The translations under genes were made by a program, and so were the position numbers. A stretch of 40,642 bases of DNA from Brevibacterium aurantiacum (lineage in GTDB: Bacteria; Actinomycetota; Actinomycetes; Actinomycetales; Brevibacteriaceae), in contig NZ_FXZB01000028.1 in NCBI RefSeq assembly GCF_900169065.1, positions 1 to 40,642 of the forward strand. Reading direction: 5' to 3'. The notes under the pieces are model-generated. The model had not been told where the DNA came from. It did no database searches and saw nothing but the letters and a program-made list of their open reading frames with translations. Numbering within the stretch: the stretch's first letter is position 1; each line of letters starts with the position of its first letter. This document shows, piece after piece, positions 7,865 to 18,500 of this stretch.

Positions 7865-10222
7865 TCACCGGTTCAGTCCCCGTACCCAGGCCAACTGTTC
7901 TGCGCAGTACTTCCGCCGTGCGGCATCTTCCTTCATGAGCAAGTCCGTCTTATGCAATTTGAGCTTGTGCGGGCTTCCTGTCCGTTCCGTCGTATGTGTC
8001 ACCGGCAGACCCTGCGCATCGATGGCACTGTGAATGTGTTGTCGGCGCGGCTTCGCCAACGGCCAGGTCAGCGATTGCTGCTCCGACGATGCCAGGAATC
8101 CGGCCAAGTGATCGCAGTCGGCGCACCCGCAGCCGGAGAAGGGAATCGACCAGTCATCGGCGGCGCGTTCAGGCTTCGCAATTTCAGCCTCGAGACGACG
8201 CCGGCATTCGGCGACGATGGGGGCGAAGTTCTCGTCGGCCGGGTCCGCCGCCGATTGCAGAACGGACACGTAGAAGGGAATCAGATCGCCGCCCAGGCCG
8301 TCGAGGCCATCGACGATCGCTGCGGCGTGGTCCCTCGTCGCCGCCGACACCACCTCGGCGACGAAACCGCCGAGATCCGCCAATGATCTCCACGCCTGAG
8401 CTGGCGGCATCTGCCTTGCCGCCGAAGCGACCTGCTGGGGAATGAAGGCTGCCGCATGAGAGATCAACACCTCAGCGACGGTCGCACCCGATGGGGACTC
8501 GCCTGTTCGCAACACAGCGATCGTCGACGCCATGGAGGTGTTCACCCATTCGGTCAGGGCACGGACTCCGGGCGATGTGAAGCGCGGCCCGGAGGATGCC
8601 CACGAACCCAGTAGGTCACGAAGCCAGGTCGTTCCGTACCTCTCTGTCAGCGCGCCCAGCGCCTCCGCTTGCTCTGCACCCAGACCCGCAATTCCGTACG
8701 GGGTGAGTACGACGGTCGCGGCTGTTCTGTCCTCGACGCCCAACGCCACTTCCAATGCCAGGTCGAGCGACTCGGGACCGGCTCCCGACCAGAACGGCTC
8801 GAGCGACCGCGCATCGGCGGCCGCCTCGGCGATCTGCCCCTGAGTCAGCCGATCGGCCAAGGTTCGCAGCGCCCATCCAGAACCGGCCTCGGCACGAACA
8901 ACGAACGACGATTCCATCGGCCACAGGATGATCGCGGCCCGCCGGTACCAATGGTCGACGGTGTTGCCGTAGTTGCCCATATAGCCTTCGTATTCGGCCG
9001 CATGAGCAGTGAGCTGCCGGGTGGAGGTGACCGCCAGCGTCTCCTCCTCCCCCACTCGCGATTCGATCGACTCGCCGATCCCCTTGTCGGGAACCATCCA
9101 CCAGTTCAAGGTGATAACGCCGTCGAGCAGTTCGCCATCGGTGTCGAAAGTCTCGATGTCGGGTTCATTCTCGTCGTCCCAATAACGACCACACCGGTTG
9201 CCGTAGTAACCGCCGCGGTCGTCGATCGCAGCCTCGCGCGTTTCGTGGATCTCGCTCAGACCGAGCATCGCTTCGCAGCCGGCAGATCGGGCGGCGCTGA
9301 GCAGGCATGCGGCTCGCAGGCGGTCGCCGCCCTTGAGCGTGGTTCGGCTCAGACCGTGTCGGCTGTATTCGTGGTCGAGGAGGAACACCATCCGCTGGGG
9401 AGGTGTCGCATTCCCGCCACCCCATCGCGGCTTGACCGGTGTGGTGAAGTATTCGGTGATCAGAGCCCTCAGTTCGCTGTCGACGGGATCGCCGGTGCCG
9501 GCGTCGTCGGCAGCTGTGGTTGTCATCGTGTGGTCGTCGTCCGTCGTGTCTTCGGCCGCTGGGTGGTCGACGAGGAGGTTGAAGGTCAGTGTCACCCGAT
9601 GACCTGACGTCACCGGCTTCACTTCGTGCCGTCGGTCAGCGTAGAACGCTGCGAGTGTGATGTCGTTCGGGTCGCCGGTGAAGATCCGGTCAGCACCGTG
9701 GTCGTCGACGACGAGTTCGCCACCGGTGTGGGTGGTCGGCAGTCCTACCACGAGTGTGGCCAGCATCGAGTCGTCCTTCTCCGAGTCCTGATGCGGCAGG
9801 AAGAACTGCCCCTCCCCATAGACGAGCATCGAGTGGAGTTCGGCGCGGACCGTCGCATCGGCAGGAATTCCCAGCGCGGCACTGAGGCAGCCGAGAGACT
9901 CGTTAAGCGCTCCCGTCCAGTTGTCTGTCCCCGCGGCGCCGGTTGGGTCGCCGAGGTGGACGTGCGCCGGATCGATCACCCAGGTGTCGCGGACTGTGGG
10001 GTCGAAGACGGTGTCCTCGCCACTGCCGAAGTGCGCGGGTTCGGCGATCGAGATCAGCGCTGCGATGTCGTCTTCGCCGATGGGGAAGGACAACGGCGCA
10101 CGATCAATGAGGATGTTGAGGCCATCGGGCGGCACACGTGTCGATGCCGCATGGACGATGTCCGCACCGACGCGGCTCAAGTGGGTCTTGAGTCGGTCGG
10201 CGATCGGTTGCGAGGGCATCAT
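7865..10222 (-). CDS. 2OG-Fe(II) oxygenase-like protein, third gene of a zeta toxin operon
   Basis: Predicted 785 residues. The N-terminal third has the jelly-roll signature of prolyl-4-hydroxylase-type dioxygenases: LPHQD with H144 and D146, then H199 in DRRHEV and R209 in SGHRVTLTFNL. H144/D146/H199 would bind iron and R209 the 2-oxoglutarate. The remaining 550 residues are unrecognised and end in a Cys-rich CGCADC segment near 710. The substrate is unknown. ATG at 10222 overlaps the stop of the zeta-like gene (ATGA), so translation is probably coupled; a second ATG follows immediately. Such large oxygenase-like proteins occur in actinobacteria as hypothetical genes. Linkage to a toxin-antitoxin pair suggests modification of a toxin, antitoxin or common target, which is inference only. 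Confidence 0.85.
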   Translation of the reverse strand: MMPSQPIADRLKTHLSRVGADIVHAASTRVPPDGLNILIDRAPLSFPIGEDDIAALISIAEPAHFGSGEDTVFDPTVRDTWVIDPAHVHLGDPTGAAGTDNWTGALNESLGCLSAALGIPADATVRAELHSMLVYGEGQFFLPHQDSEKDDSMLATLVVGLPTTHTGGELVVDDHGADRIFTGDPNDITLAAFYADRRHEVKPVTSGHRVTLTFNLLVDHPAAEDTTDDDHTMTTTAADDAGTGDPVDSELRALITEYFTTPVKPRWGGGNATPPQRMVFLLDHEYSRHGLSRTTLKGGDRLRAACLLSAARSAGCEAMLGLSEIHETREAAIDDRGGYYGNRCGRYWDDENEPDIETFDTDGELLDGVITLNWWMVPDKGIGESIESRVGEEETLAVTSTRQLTAHAAEYEGYMGNYGNTVDHWYRRAAIILWPMESSFVVRAEAGSGWALRTLADRLTQGQIAEAAADARSLEPFWSGAGPESLDLALEVALGVEDRTAATVVLTPYGIAGLGAEQAEALGALTERYGTTWLRDLLGSWASSGPRFTSPGVRALTEWVNTSMASTIAVLRTGESPSGATVAEVLISHAAAFIPQQVASAARQMPPAQAWRSLADLGGFVAEVVSAATRDHAAAIVDGLDGLGGDLIPFYVSVLQSAADPADENFAPIVAECRRRLEAEIAKPERAADDWSIPFSGCGCADCDHLAGFLASSEQQSLTWPLAKPRRQHIHSAIDAQGLPVTHTTERTGSPHKLKLHKTDLLMKEDAARRKYCAEQLAWVRGLNR

Positions 10223-10794
10223 TCTCCCAGTCTCTTCAGCGGGTCAGGGACCCAGGTCGGCCAGTCCGGCGAGCCCACCAGTGCTCCGAGTTCAAAGCTG
10301 GCGCACAGGTGGAACGGTCGGCGAGCGCTGCTGTTGTCGTACAGGTTCGCCGAATCAACCGTTCCGATCGTCTCCGCGACATGTTGCCACAAACGCTCAT
10401 ATCTCTCCCGGATCTTGTGCTCCGGCACTGCGTGCCCCCCGCGACGCACACGCTCGCGCACTCGCTGAACCGTGAGGTCGACGGGAACCATGACGATGTG
10501 CAGTGTGACGAGGAATCCGGCATCGGCAGCATCAGTGACCAGCTGGACCTTACTGGGGTGCGAGAACACGGTCTCTGAAATGAATGATCGCTTCTCGGCG
10601 ATGAATTCCCGCCTTAGCCTCTCTGCGATCCGTGCTGCTTCATAGGCATGTTCCAGCTGAGTGTCCGGCCATCTCTGCGCTGCGATGACGTCGGCGTTGA
10701 TAAACGGCAGATGCGTCACAGGTGCCAGGACGTCATGGACGTAGCTTGATTTCCCAGCGCCGTTCGGCCCCGCGAGCAGATGCAGAACCGGCAT
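10219..10794 (-). CDS. Zeta-like toxin kinase
   Basis: A P-loop protein of 191 residues with Walker A GPNGAGKSS at residues 9-17, FINADVIA at about 31-38 and SETVFSHPSK near 73-82. This is the pattern of zeta/PezT-type toxins. Family members phosphorylate UDP-N-acetylglucosamine or related nucleotide sugars and poison cell-wall synthesis. The protein is on the short side of the family and ends without extra domains. Its ATG overlaps the antitoxin stop, and its stop overlaps the oxygenase start, both as ATGA. Expression should be set by the antitoxin promoter upstream. Confidence 0.85.
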   Translation of the reverse strand: MPVLHLLAGPNGAGKSSYVHDVLAPVTHLPFINADVIAAQRWPDTQLEHAYEAARIAERLRREFIAEKRSFISETVFSHPSKVQLVTDAADAGFLVTLHIVMVPVDLTVQRVRERVRRGGHAVPEHKIRERYERLWQHVAETIGTVDSANLYDNSSARRPFHLCASFELGALVGSPDWPTWVPDPLKRLGE

Positions 10795-11153
10795 CAGGTC
10801 GTTGGACGATGCACGACCAGGTTGCCGTCCTCGTCCAGCTCCGAATACTCCTCACCGGCTGAGTCGAAGCCGGCTGCGTAATCCAGCCCCTTTCGCAGTG
10901 TGCGAGTGCGTTCTTCCCACGCCTCGCGCACGATGGCCTGTTCTCTTTCGGCGAGCGAGTCATAGGAGCTCGTTCCGGCCAAGACCTGCGTAATCTGACG
11001 ATGGTTGACCGTGGGCGACGATTCCATTTCACGCCCGATGCGAGCCCAATGCGCAATCTGCTGAGGCACCGTCCTCGAGGCGGCCTTAGCCGCCGCGACA
11101 GCGGACTCGTAGACGTCTGCCGGCAATCTCGTCGGTTGGCTGCTCCTGTTCAT
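10794..11153 (-). CDS. ParD-like antitoxin of the zeta toxin
   Basis: A 119-residue acidic protein. The N-terminal part (LPADVYESAVAAAKAASRTVPQ) reads like a short DNA-binding ribbon-helix-helix-type region of TA-system ParD-like antitoxins. The C-terminal half is charged and would wrap the toxin. It precedes and overlaps the zeta-like gene by four bases, the standard antitoxin-first order. The ATG at 11153 lies about seven bases after TACAAT (minus strand, 11165-11160), so the transcript may be leaderless. A palindrome overlaps this promoter. Confidence 0.8.
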   Translation of the reverse strand: MNRSSQPTRLPADVYESAVAAAKAASRTVPQQIAHWARIGREMESSPTVNHRQITQVLAGTSSYDSLAEREQAIVREAWEERTRTLRKGLDYAAGFDSAGEEYSELDEDGNLVVHRPTT

Positions 11154-11161
11154 GAATCCAT

Positions 11162-11178
11162 TGTAGTACGACGCTACA
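11162..11178 (-). promoter_or_regulatory. Promoter -10 and operator of the zeta TA operon
   Basis: TGTAG and CTACA arms surround seven bases. The minus-strand TACAAT partly overlaps the arm, and its downstream end is about seven bases from the antitoxin ATG. Autoregulation by the antitoxin is the obvious inference. No good -35 is visible. Confidence 0.5.
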
Positions 11179-11240
11179 CTTGTTTTCCAGGGGCGGACGA
11201 CGTTTCCAGGGCAGGTCGATCATTGTCGAATGTGCAGACT

Positions 11241-13304
11241 TCATCCGGTGTATGAAGACACCGAATACACCTTGACCGCTCCTGCCTCGTTGCCCTTCAG
11301 CAACAGGTGCGCTGCGTACCAACTGCCTTCTTCGTCCGGGTCGATTGTCTCGCCTGGCCCTTTCAGTCCGCAGATGACGTCGCCGGCTTTGATGGAATCG
11401 GCGCCGAAACCGCCAATTCCTTCCATCAGGCCAACACCATTGCTCATGGTGTAGTCCCCGTATTCCTCGTCCACGACTCCGATGAGTTCGCAGGTATCGA
11501 CTTCGGTCCCGTCCTGGAGAGCCACGTTGCGGTAGGTCAGCGGTGGGTTCGCAGACGCATCCCCGATGACAATATCCAGGTCTCGCATGACCTCATCAGT
11601 GGCCATCGCACCGGCAGTGCCATCGTCGCCTTTCGCGGCCGCATCGACGAACTTCTGAACTGCTTCGACCTCCGGCACCCGGACAGTTTCTCCATCGGCG
11701 GTGAACAACGCATCTTGAGGGTCGTATCCGCCCTTCGACCATGCGAAGCGGAGTTCCGCTTCGCCTGTGCGCTCTGCGGCGTTGTATTCCTCGTCGCCGT
11801 AGACGGCTATATTGCTCACCGTCGCTGTCATATAGGGGCCGGTGAGGTCGATCGCGGAGACGATGCTGCGGTTGAAGTCGGCAAGCTGTTGGAAGTCCGA
11901 GTCCTCGCTCCACGGTTCGATCGAGGTGACGAGGTTCAACTTCTGGTCATAGACACCGACCGAATCCGTCACCCAGTTCCCACCCGGATAGCAGACGAAG
12001 TCGATAGCCACCATCGGCTTCGGTGTGGCCACCGACGTTGTCACGTCATTGATGGCGATCGATGACCCGTAGTCTCCTTCTGCGGTTTTGCCGTCTGCGA
12101 ATGCCTGCTTCGCTCCCTCGGCCATAGTTAAGTCTGCACAGGCAGGAGGGACCTCCAGCTTCGCGTTCCGGATGTCGTCCTCCGACGGAAGCTTCGGTGC
12201 CGGCAGCGCCGAGATGCTCTCATCGAATCCCTTGTCCGCCGTAACGGATTCGTCGTCCGAGGAATCCGTGAAATCGAACGAGCTCACTGCGCCCTCATGC
12301 TGGATGCGCAGCTGACTGCCGGTGACGGCGAATCCGTCGGTCGGTGCGGACACTGCCCACAGCTGGTCACCGGTCGAGACATCGAGGCCTTTGACCCCGC
12401 CCGAGGTTCCGATGATGAGAACACCATCGACGGCTGTCCACGACGGGGTGACGCGTTTGTCACCGAGTCCGGTCACCTCGGCGGCGGAGGGATCGAGGTC
12501 CTGCGTCCACAGGACGCTGTCGGAATCGACGGCGGCAAGAGTATGACCATCGGAGACCACCCACGGTCCGGTCTCCCCCGCCTGGGGACCGGCGATCATC
12601 GAGACATGGGCCTCAGGTCCGAGATTCAGACCGTCATAGGTCTGATCGTCCGGCCCGGTCACTGCTCCTTCATCTTCGATGTCGAGAGGAACCCTCGATG
12701 ATGCGGGATGGGGGTCGACATCGGCCTTGCTCTCAGCTGTCGTCATCGACCCGTCGCTGAGTGCGACCGCTCGGTCCCCGCACTGGACAGCCTCGCCGGA
12801 GACGCGGCATGCGGTGGGAGTGCCGGCCAGTTTCTCCTCGTCGTCGGAGGTGTCGTCGGAAGCGTCCGGGCCGAGCGCCTCGTCCAGCGGCGCGGTCTCG
12901 CCGGTGTCGATGTCCTGGTGCGGGATCGACACCGTCCAGGCGGGCTTTTCATCGTCACCCACTTGGGTAAGAATCGAGGTGGTTGACCCGATGAACCGCA
13001 GGATCTCTGGGGAGGTCTCACCGGCTTCGGCAGAGGCAGTCAGCGGGGCGCCGTTGAGGCGCATGTCCGCACTCAGACCGCTGAAGTCCATGACATCGGA
13101 TTGGCTGGGAGTCTGAGCGTAGTCGGGTTCCGGATCGCCGAAGGGGTTGTACCCGGAGAAGAAGGCGAAGGAGCCTCCAGCGATGAGTGCCACGACCGCA
13201 ACTGCGGCAATGCCGAGCAGGACGGGTTTGGATTTCGATTTCTTCGTCGCGCCCTGCTCGGACGAGGGCGGCTGTGATTCATAGGAATTCGGGTGGTCGC
13301 TCAT
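11241..13304 (-). CDS. Membrane-anchored extracytoplasmic protein with PQQ-like propeller repeats
   Basis: A 687-residue protein with a short cytoplasmic tail rich in Ser/Lys, one membrane helix at residues about 28-50 (VLLGIAAVAVVALIAGGSFA), and a large acidic outer part. Stretches such as LAAVDSDSVLWTQDL, VLIIGTSGGVKGLD and GDQLWAVSAP resemble beta-propeller blades of PQQ-like or pyrrolo-quinoline repeat proteins. The C-terminal 300 residues hold paired cysteines and are unrecognised. It stands alone between the zeta operon and the patatin gene. Its function is unknown; a cell-surface binding or envelope protein is most likely. Confidence 0.8.
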   Translation of the reverse strand: MSDHPNSYESQPPSSEQGATKKSKSKPVLLGIAAVAVVALIAGGSFAFFSGYNPFGDPEPDYAQTPSQSDVMDFSGLSADMRLNGAPLTASAEAGETSPEILRFIGSTTSILTQVGDDEKPAWTVSIPHQDIDTGETAPLDEALGPDASDDTSDDEEKLAGTPTACRVSGEAVQCGDRAVALSDGSMTTAESKADVDPHPASSRVPLDIEDEGAVTGPDDQTYDGLNLGPEAHVSMIAGPQAGETGPWVVSDGHTLAAVDSDSVLWTQDLDPSAAEVTGLGDKRVTPSWTAVDGVLIIGTSGGVKGLDVSTGDQLWAVSAPTDGFAVTGSQLRIQHEGAVSSFDFTDSSDDESVTADKGFDESISALPAPKLPSEDDIRNAKLEVPPACADLTMAEGAKQAFADGKTAEGDYGSSIAINDVTTSVATPKPMVAIDFVCYPGGNWVTDSVGVYDQKLNLVTSIEPWSEDSDFQQLADFNRSIVSAIDLTGPYMTATVSNIAVYGDEEYNAAERTGEAELRFAWSKGGYDPQDALFTADGETVRVPEVEAVQKFVDAAAKGDDGTAGAMATDEVMRDLDIVIGDASANPPLTYRNVALQDGTEVDTCELIGVVDEEYGDYTMSNGVGLMEGIGGFGADSIKAGDVICGLKGPGETIDPDEEGSWYAAHLLLKGNEAGAVKVYSVSSYTG

Positions 13305-13413
13305 ACTCAGTGAATCTAGCAGGAAGCCCTGACGCGACTACACGAACTGTAGTGGATCACCGAAATGTTGTCAGATCGCAATTGTGGTCAACGATTGGGA
13401 GGAGCACACGTCC

Positions 13414-14352
13414 TCATCGACTCGATGGCACTGGGCTGCCTGACGCACCTACGAACTCACGGATCGCGGGCAGCTCGCGGCGGGCCTGGGACAGTCCCAT
13501 GCGATGAGCAGCGGCGAGGCGTGAAAGGTCACGGGTGCCATTGTCGACCGGCATCCGCTCAGGAGCGAAGACGTGTGCCTTTCCCTCCGCTTCGAGAGCG
13601 AAGATCCGTTCGCGCGTCTCGTTGTACCGTGCCCACCGGGTCAACAGCGCCTCCGCCAATGCGGGATACCGACGGAAGATGCTCCGGTAGACTGCGGAGA
13701 AGCGCTGCGGCGCCTTTCGATACGAGCGCTCCTGCGTGAGCACGATGACGAACTTTTCGAAGCCCTCTATCTGTGCCTGACTCAGAGCGATTCCGCCGTC
13801 CTCGCCCATCGCCCCGTCGACGTACACATGCCCGTCTAAGTGGACCGGCGGCATCAGCCCAGGCATCGTCGAGGAGGCGCGTACACGGACCATCAGATCC
13901 TCGATCTCAGGAGTGTCTTTCCGCGACCAGACAACATCATCACCGGATACCGCATCGAACGCGACAATCCTCATGTCTGCAGGACTCGATTGAAATGACT
14001 CCCAGTCGAACGGCAGCGCCTCGTCGGGGCCGCCCGCCTGCTGGTAGATGTACTCCGCGTTGAACATGCCCTGCCCACGAGCGAAATAGCGCAGGCCGCC
14101 GAACTGTTCATCGGCGGCGAACTCGACGAATGACCGACGAGCGCGTCGCGCGTCACCGGACAAGTAGTTCACCGCATTTGAGGCCCCGGCGCTGATACCC
14201 GCGACCCAGTCGAAATCCAAGCCAGCTTCGAGCAGCGTGACGACCATCCCGCTCGTCAGCGACGCCCGCATGCCACCGCCCTCGAAGATCAGAGCTGTAT
14301 CGCCGATCCGAGTCGTGTCCGCCGCTGTCGTCACCTGACTTGCACCTTTCAT
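13414..14352 (-). CDS. Patatin-like phospholipase
   Basis: About 312 residues. It carries the oxyanion loop EGGGMRASLTSG (residues 24-35), the nucleophile elbow GISAG with Ser near 54, and the dyad aspartate in YVDGAMGEDGG. These mark patatin family acyl hydrolases of the bacterial YjjU-like group, usually cytoplasmic. No signal peptide is seen. The start is uncertain: ATG 14352 has AGGA upstream, while ATG 14361 and GTG 14334 (with AAAGG upstream) are alternatives. It is monocistronic. The substrate is unknown. Confidence 0.88.
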   Translation of the reverse strand: MKGASQVTTAADTTRIGDTALIFEGGGMRASLTSGMVVTLLEAGLDFDWVAGISAGASNAVNYLSGDARRARRSFVEFAADEQFGGLRYFARGQGMFNAEYIYQQAGGPDEALPFDWESFQSSPADMRIVAFDAVSGDDVVWSRKDTPEIEDLMVRVRASSTMPGLMPPVHLDGHVYVDGAMGEDGGIALSQAQIEGFEKFVIVLTQERSYRKAPQRFSAVYRSIFRRYPALAEALLTRWARYNETRERIFALEAEGKAHVFAPERMPVDNGTRDLSRLAAAHRMGLSQARRELPAIREFVGASGSPVPSSR

Positions 14353-14435
14353 AATCGTCATCCTAAAGAAGGCTACCCGATGGTAATTGACCGGCACCCA
14401 AAGACGGCGGAGTCACCGCCAAGACAAGAGCATCG

Positions 14436-14688
14436 ATGTCAGTCAGCACTGACCCCGAGATCCCGGTCGACCACATCGACCTCGGCCTCGCCGATGCCCA
14501 CTTCCAGGATCAGGAGATGACCACAGTGGTGCTGCGAACCCTCAACAGAACGGCGAGTTCCAACCCGGCAGCCTTCCGCCGCGGGCTCGCTCATGAGCCG
14601 GCGACCGGAACTGCTGACTTCGTGGGCTCGAGCCGACATCATCGAAGACCGTGACACGGTGCTGGACCGTGACAAGCTGCTGGAGTGA
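14436..14688 (+). pseudogene. Possible broken small gene
   Basis: A frame from ATG 14436 (MSVSTDPEIPVDHIDLGLAD) has gene-like codon use for about 50 codons. A second frame then continues LTSWARADIIEDRDTVLD to a stop near 14688, as if one frameshift split a gene of about 80 codons. I do not recognise the protein. It may also be a chance reading. Confidence 0.3.
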
Positions 14689-14713
14689 GCGGAATTCTGG
14701 ACAACCTCACTGA

Positions 14714-15520
14714 TCAGCCGTCCTCGGCCAGCGCCTCATAGGCGGGACGGAGCACCTCGGCGAGGGGCTGCTTGCGCACCGTGACGTCGATTGGCGGCAC
14801 CTGTTCGAGTACGGAGACCGCCGTCCCGAGCGGTCGTGGCGGGACGATCTGAGCAGGTTGGAAGTAGAACGCGTCGAGGAGCTCGGTCAAGGGCACCGGG
14901 GCGGAGTTCTCCGCCGTCGACCCGGTGTGCAGGTGCTCGAGAAGGTCCTCGCGTTCGCGTCCTCGCCAGGCGAGGATCCGAAACGGGTCCTCATCGAACT
15001 GTTCGGCGAGCAGATAGACCACGGCCGCGACATGCTTGCACGGCACCGCAGAGTCCGGACAGGAGCAGTCGAGAGTGAGCTCGCCCTTGATCGGGAACAA
15101 GGTCAGGCCCACATCGTCGAAGAGCTTCTCGATGTCGGCGGGCATCTGCCCTGACAGCAGTTGAGCGACGAACCAGGCGTCCTCGTTCATCCTCTCCTCG
15201 ATGCTCGCCCATTCGGCCTTGCCGTAGGCGCGCAGTCCGATGCGCACGCGGTAGGGACGAGCCCGCGAGCCCTGCACAGTCGCATTCACCAGACCGGCAT
15301 CGAGGTCGATATCGAGAACCTGACCTCGACGGGCATAGTTACGGCCACGGGTCAGCCGAGTGCCCATTCCCATGCCTTCGAGGACGGTGATGAACCGTGT
15401 CGACCACCAGGCCTGGGCCATCGAACCGCGTTTCGATTTCGCACGGATGCCGCCGTCGACCGTGCGCGGCTTCGAAGGCGGATAGAACCGGGACCCGAAT
15501 GACTTACTCACCGACGGCAT
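14714..15520 (-). CDS. SWIM zinc-finger protein
   Basis: A 268-residue protein with a SWIM zinc finger CSCPDSAVPCKH at about 152-163 (CxC...CxH). The N-terminal part has GRNYARRGQVLDIDLDAG, typical of the bacterial SWIM proteins that accompany SNF2 helicases. Its start overlaps the end of the SNF2 gene by 17 bases, so the two are co-translated. SWIM domains bind DNA or protein, and the pair presumably works as one ATP-dependent DNA-remodelling unit. The process it serves is unknown. Confidence 0.9.
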   Translation of the reverse strand: MPSVSKSFGSRFYPPSKPRTVDGGIRAKSKRGSMAQAWWSTRFITVLEGMGMGTRLTRGRNYARRGQVLDIDLDAGLVNATVQGSRARPYRVRIGLRAYGKAEWASIEERMNEDAWFVAQLLSGQMPADIEKLFDDVGLTLFPIKGELTLDCSCPDSAVPCKHVAAVVYLLAEQFDEDPFRILAWRGREREDLLEHLHTGSTAENSAPVPLTELLDAFYFQPAQIVPPRPLGTAVSVLEQVPPIDVTVRKQPLAEVLRPAYEALAEDG

Positions 15521-18500
15521 CCTTCGACAAGGTGAGAAGGTCGTGCAGACTGTCCGTCGACATCTCGGTCAACCATGACTCTCCCTCACCGACAACCATA
15601 TCGGCCAACTCCTTCTTCTCCTCGAGAATTGCGTCGATCCTCTCCTCCAAGGTACCGATGCCGATGAACTTGCGCACTTGCACCCGGCGTTTCTGCCCGA
15701 TTCGGAACGCTCGGTCCGTGGCTTGGTTCTCCACAGCCGGGTTCCACCAGCGGTCGAGGTGGACGACTTGGTTGGCAGCGGTGAGATTGAGCCCGGTGCC
15801 TCCGGCTTTGAGGGAGAGCACAAAGATCTTCGGACCGTCCGGTTCCTGGAAGTCTTTGACGATTTGGGTGCGACGCTGCTTCGAGGTGCTTCCGGCGAGA
15901 TAGGCGACATCGGTGTCGAACTTGGCCGCAAGGTGAGGCACGAGCATCTCCCCGAAGTCGGTGAACTGGGTGAAGCACAGCACCCGATCCCCCTCCGCCA
16001 GGGTCTCGGACATGATCTCTTCGAACCTCTCGAGTTTGCCCGACCTCTGTCCGATCGCCGAACCGTCGTGGAGGAGATGGGCAGGATGGTTGCAGACCTG
16101 TTTGAGTTTCGTCATTGCCGCCAGCACCAGTCCACGTCTCTCGATACCGCTCGATTCCTCGATGCGCCCCATCATCTCGGCGACGACGGATTGGTACAGC
16201 GAGGCTTGTTCGACCGTGAGGCGGTAGTGCTGTTTGATCTCGATCTTCTCCGGCAGATCGTCGATGATCCGCGGATCAGTCTTCGTCCGTCGCAAGATAT
16301 AGGGCCGAGTGATCCGACGCAGGCGGTGCGCTCGCTCCTCGTCGGCCCTCACCTCGATCGGACGGACGAATCGTTCGCGGAACTTCTCCGGGGTGCCAAG
16401 CATTCCCGGGTTGACGAAGTCCATGATCGACCACAGTTCGCTCAACCGGTTCTCCACCGGGGTGCCGGTCAGCGCGATCTTCTGTCCCCCGTTCAGACGC
16501 CGGATGGCCTTGGTGGTCTGGGAGAGGCGGTTCTTGATCACTTGTGCTTCGTCGAGGACGACGCGTACCCAGCCGATGCGTTCGAGTGCGGCGATGTCAC
16601 GGGATGCGGTGGCGTAGGTGGTGATGACGAGGTCTGACTCGGCGAGAGCCGCATCAAATGCGTCCCCGCGGGGACGGGCCGACCCGTAGTAGACGAGGAT
16701 GCGCAAGCTGGGGGCGAACCTGGCAACCTCGGCCTCCCAATTGCCGATCAGCGACATCGGGCACAGCAACAGAGTCGGGGCACTGGTCGCAGAATCAGGG
16801 TCAGCAACGGCGCTGGCGCGTGCGCGGGCGGTAGCCTCCAGGGCGAGCAGCTGCACGGTCTTGCCGAGACCCATGTCATCGGCGAGGACGGCGCCGATTC
16901 CCAGACGTCCGAGGAAGTCCAGCCAGCTCAATCCCCGAGCCTGATACGGGCGCAGTGTGGCCCGGAAGTCCTCAGGTGGGTCGACTGTCTCGATGGTCTG
17001 GGCCGCAGTGCCGTCGAGCAGGTCACCCAACCACCCGTCTGCCTCGACGGAGGTGATCTCCAAGGGCGTCTCGAGTTCCTCAGGATCGCCGAGGGCGAGC
17101 GTCATCACCTCGGAGATTGGCATCTGGCCCTCCTCATGGTTCTTAAGGAAGTCGAGTCCACGTCTGATTCGCTCTTGGTCGACGACAATCCACTGTCCCC
17201 GCATCTGCACCAAGGGTGCCTTGGCAAAGATGAGGGCCGCGATCTCGTCATCGCTGAGGCCGTGGTCCCCGACGGCGAGCGCCCAGTCGAAGCTGGCCAG
17301 CCCGTCCCTGCCGATCTTCGCTTCCTGTGGGTCGCCGTCTGTCGGTGTGGCATGGAGCTTGAGACCGACCTTGGGCGTCGTGCCCCACCAGGACGGCAGC
17401 TGCACCTCGACCCCCGCCTCGGCGAGTCCGGTCGCTGCAGTATTGAGGAAGTCGAAGGCCGCCGAGGTGGAGAGCTCAAGTTCCGTCGGTTCGGCCCTGC
17501 GCAGCCCCGCCTCGAGATCCGGGTATACCCGTTGAGCGCGAGCGAGTTCGGCCAGCAGCACCTCGCGGGGTTTGTCGAGCCACCTCGCCAGACTCCCATC
17601 GTCATCCCAGACTCGAAAGGCGTCGATGACGAGGCTCTGGTCGCTGCGTGAGCGCAGGAGGAAGTCGAGGTGCCAGCGAACTTCGGCAGCGTCCGATTCG
17701 GTGAGGGCGCCTCCTTCAGGTTCAGGATCACGCAGGCGCAGGACCAACTGTGCCGGACCAGGTGACTCCGCTCCTTCGCGTACCCACGGGTCGAGTTCAC
17801 GGATGAGTTCTTCCGCCGCGGCGGGGGCGATGTCGACACGTGCATCATCACCGGTCAGTGACTCGAACCACGTCTCGGCGGCGGGCAGAGTGGAGGGACG
17901 ACGGCCCCGCCGAGGTGCCAGTAGGTTTGCGGGCAGGCGCCGGCGCACGAGGGCGTCGACGACGCCGTCCAAGAGTCCCAGGGTCAACTCGGCCTGCGGT
18001 GTCTCCGGTGCGGCGGCGCGAAAGGACGGCGGCATGGTCTGGACCAGACCGTGGTTCGTCACGGCGTCGGCACCGGTGGCGAACACCCGCCACCGGGCCT
18101 GCACCTCGGTGGTGGTGGTGTCATTGTCGTCTTCGTCGTCTCGGCCGACGATGACACAGGTGGGGAGCACGCGGGAACGATCCACGAGCATCTCGCCATG
18201 TCGGCGAAGTTCAGCAACATAATGAACGGAGGCGGCCGGTCGCACGTCGACCTCCGACTGATCCCCCAGGATCGAGTCGAGAACAGAGGACAGTTCGGAA
18301 GCGGGAATCCGCATCACGGGCACAGACCACGGCAGCAGAGACGGAGCCGAAGAGGACCGGCGCCGAGGCTGGATGCGCACCATCTCGGGTGGATCCAAGG
18401 GCGAGCGCTGCAGGGATGGAAGCAGGAGAGTCTGGGGCGTTCTGCGAGCCCCCTCTGAGCGCCCGAGAATGTCGGCGAGTGAGTCGGTGGGGACGGCGAA

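Noticed and set aside
9626..10468. Long plus-strand open frame (280 codons) opposite the oxygenase gene
   Set aside because: It is antisense to a frame with clear oxygenase and toxin motifs and has no recognisable residues; it reflects high GC.
15678..16637. Plus-strand open frame of 319 codons opposite the SNF2 gene
   Set aside because: Shadow of the SNF2 helicase motifs on the minus strand.
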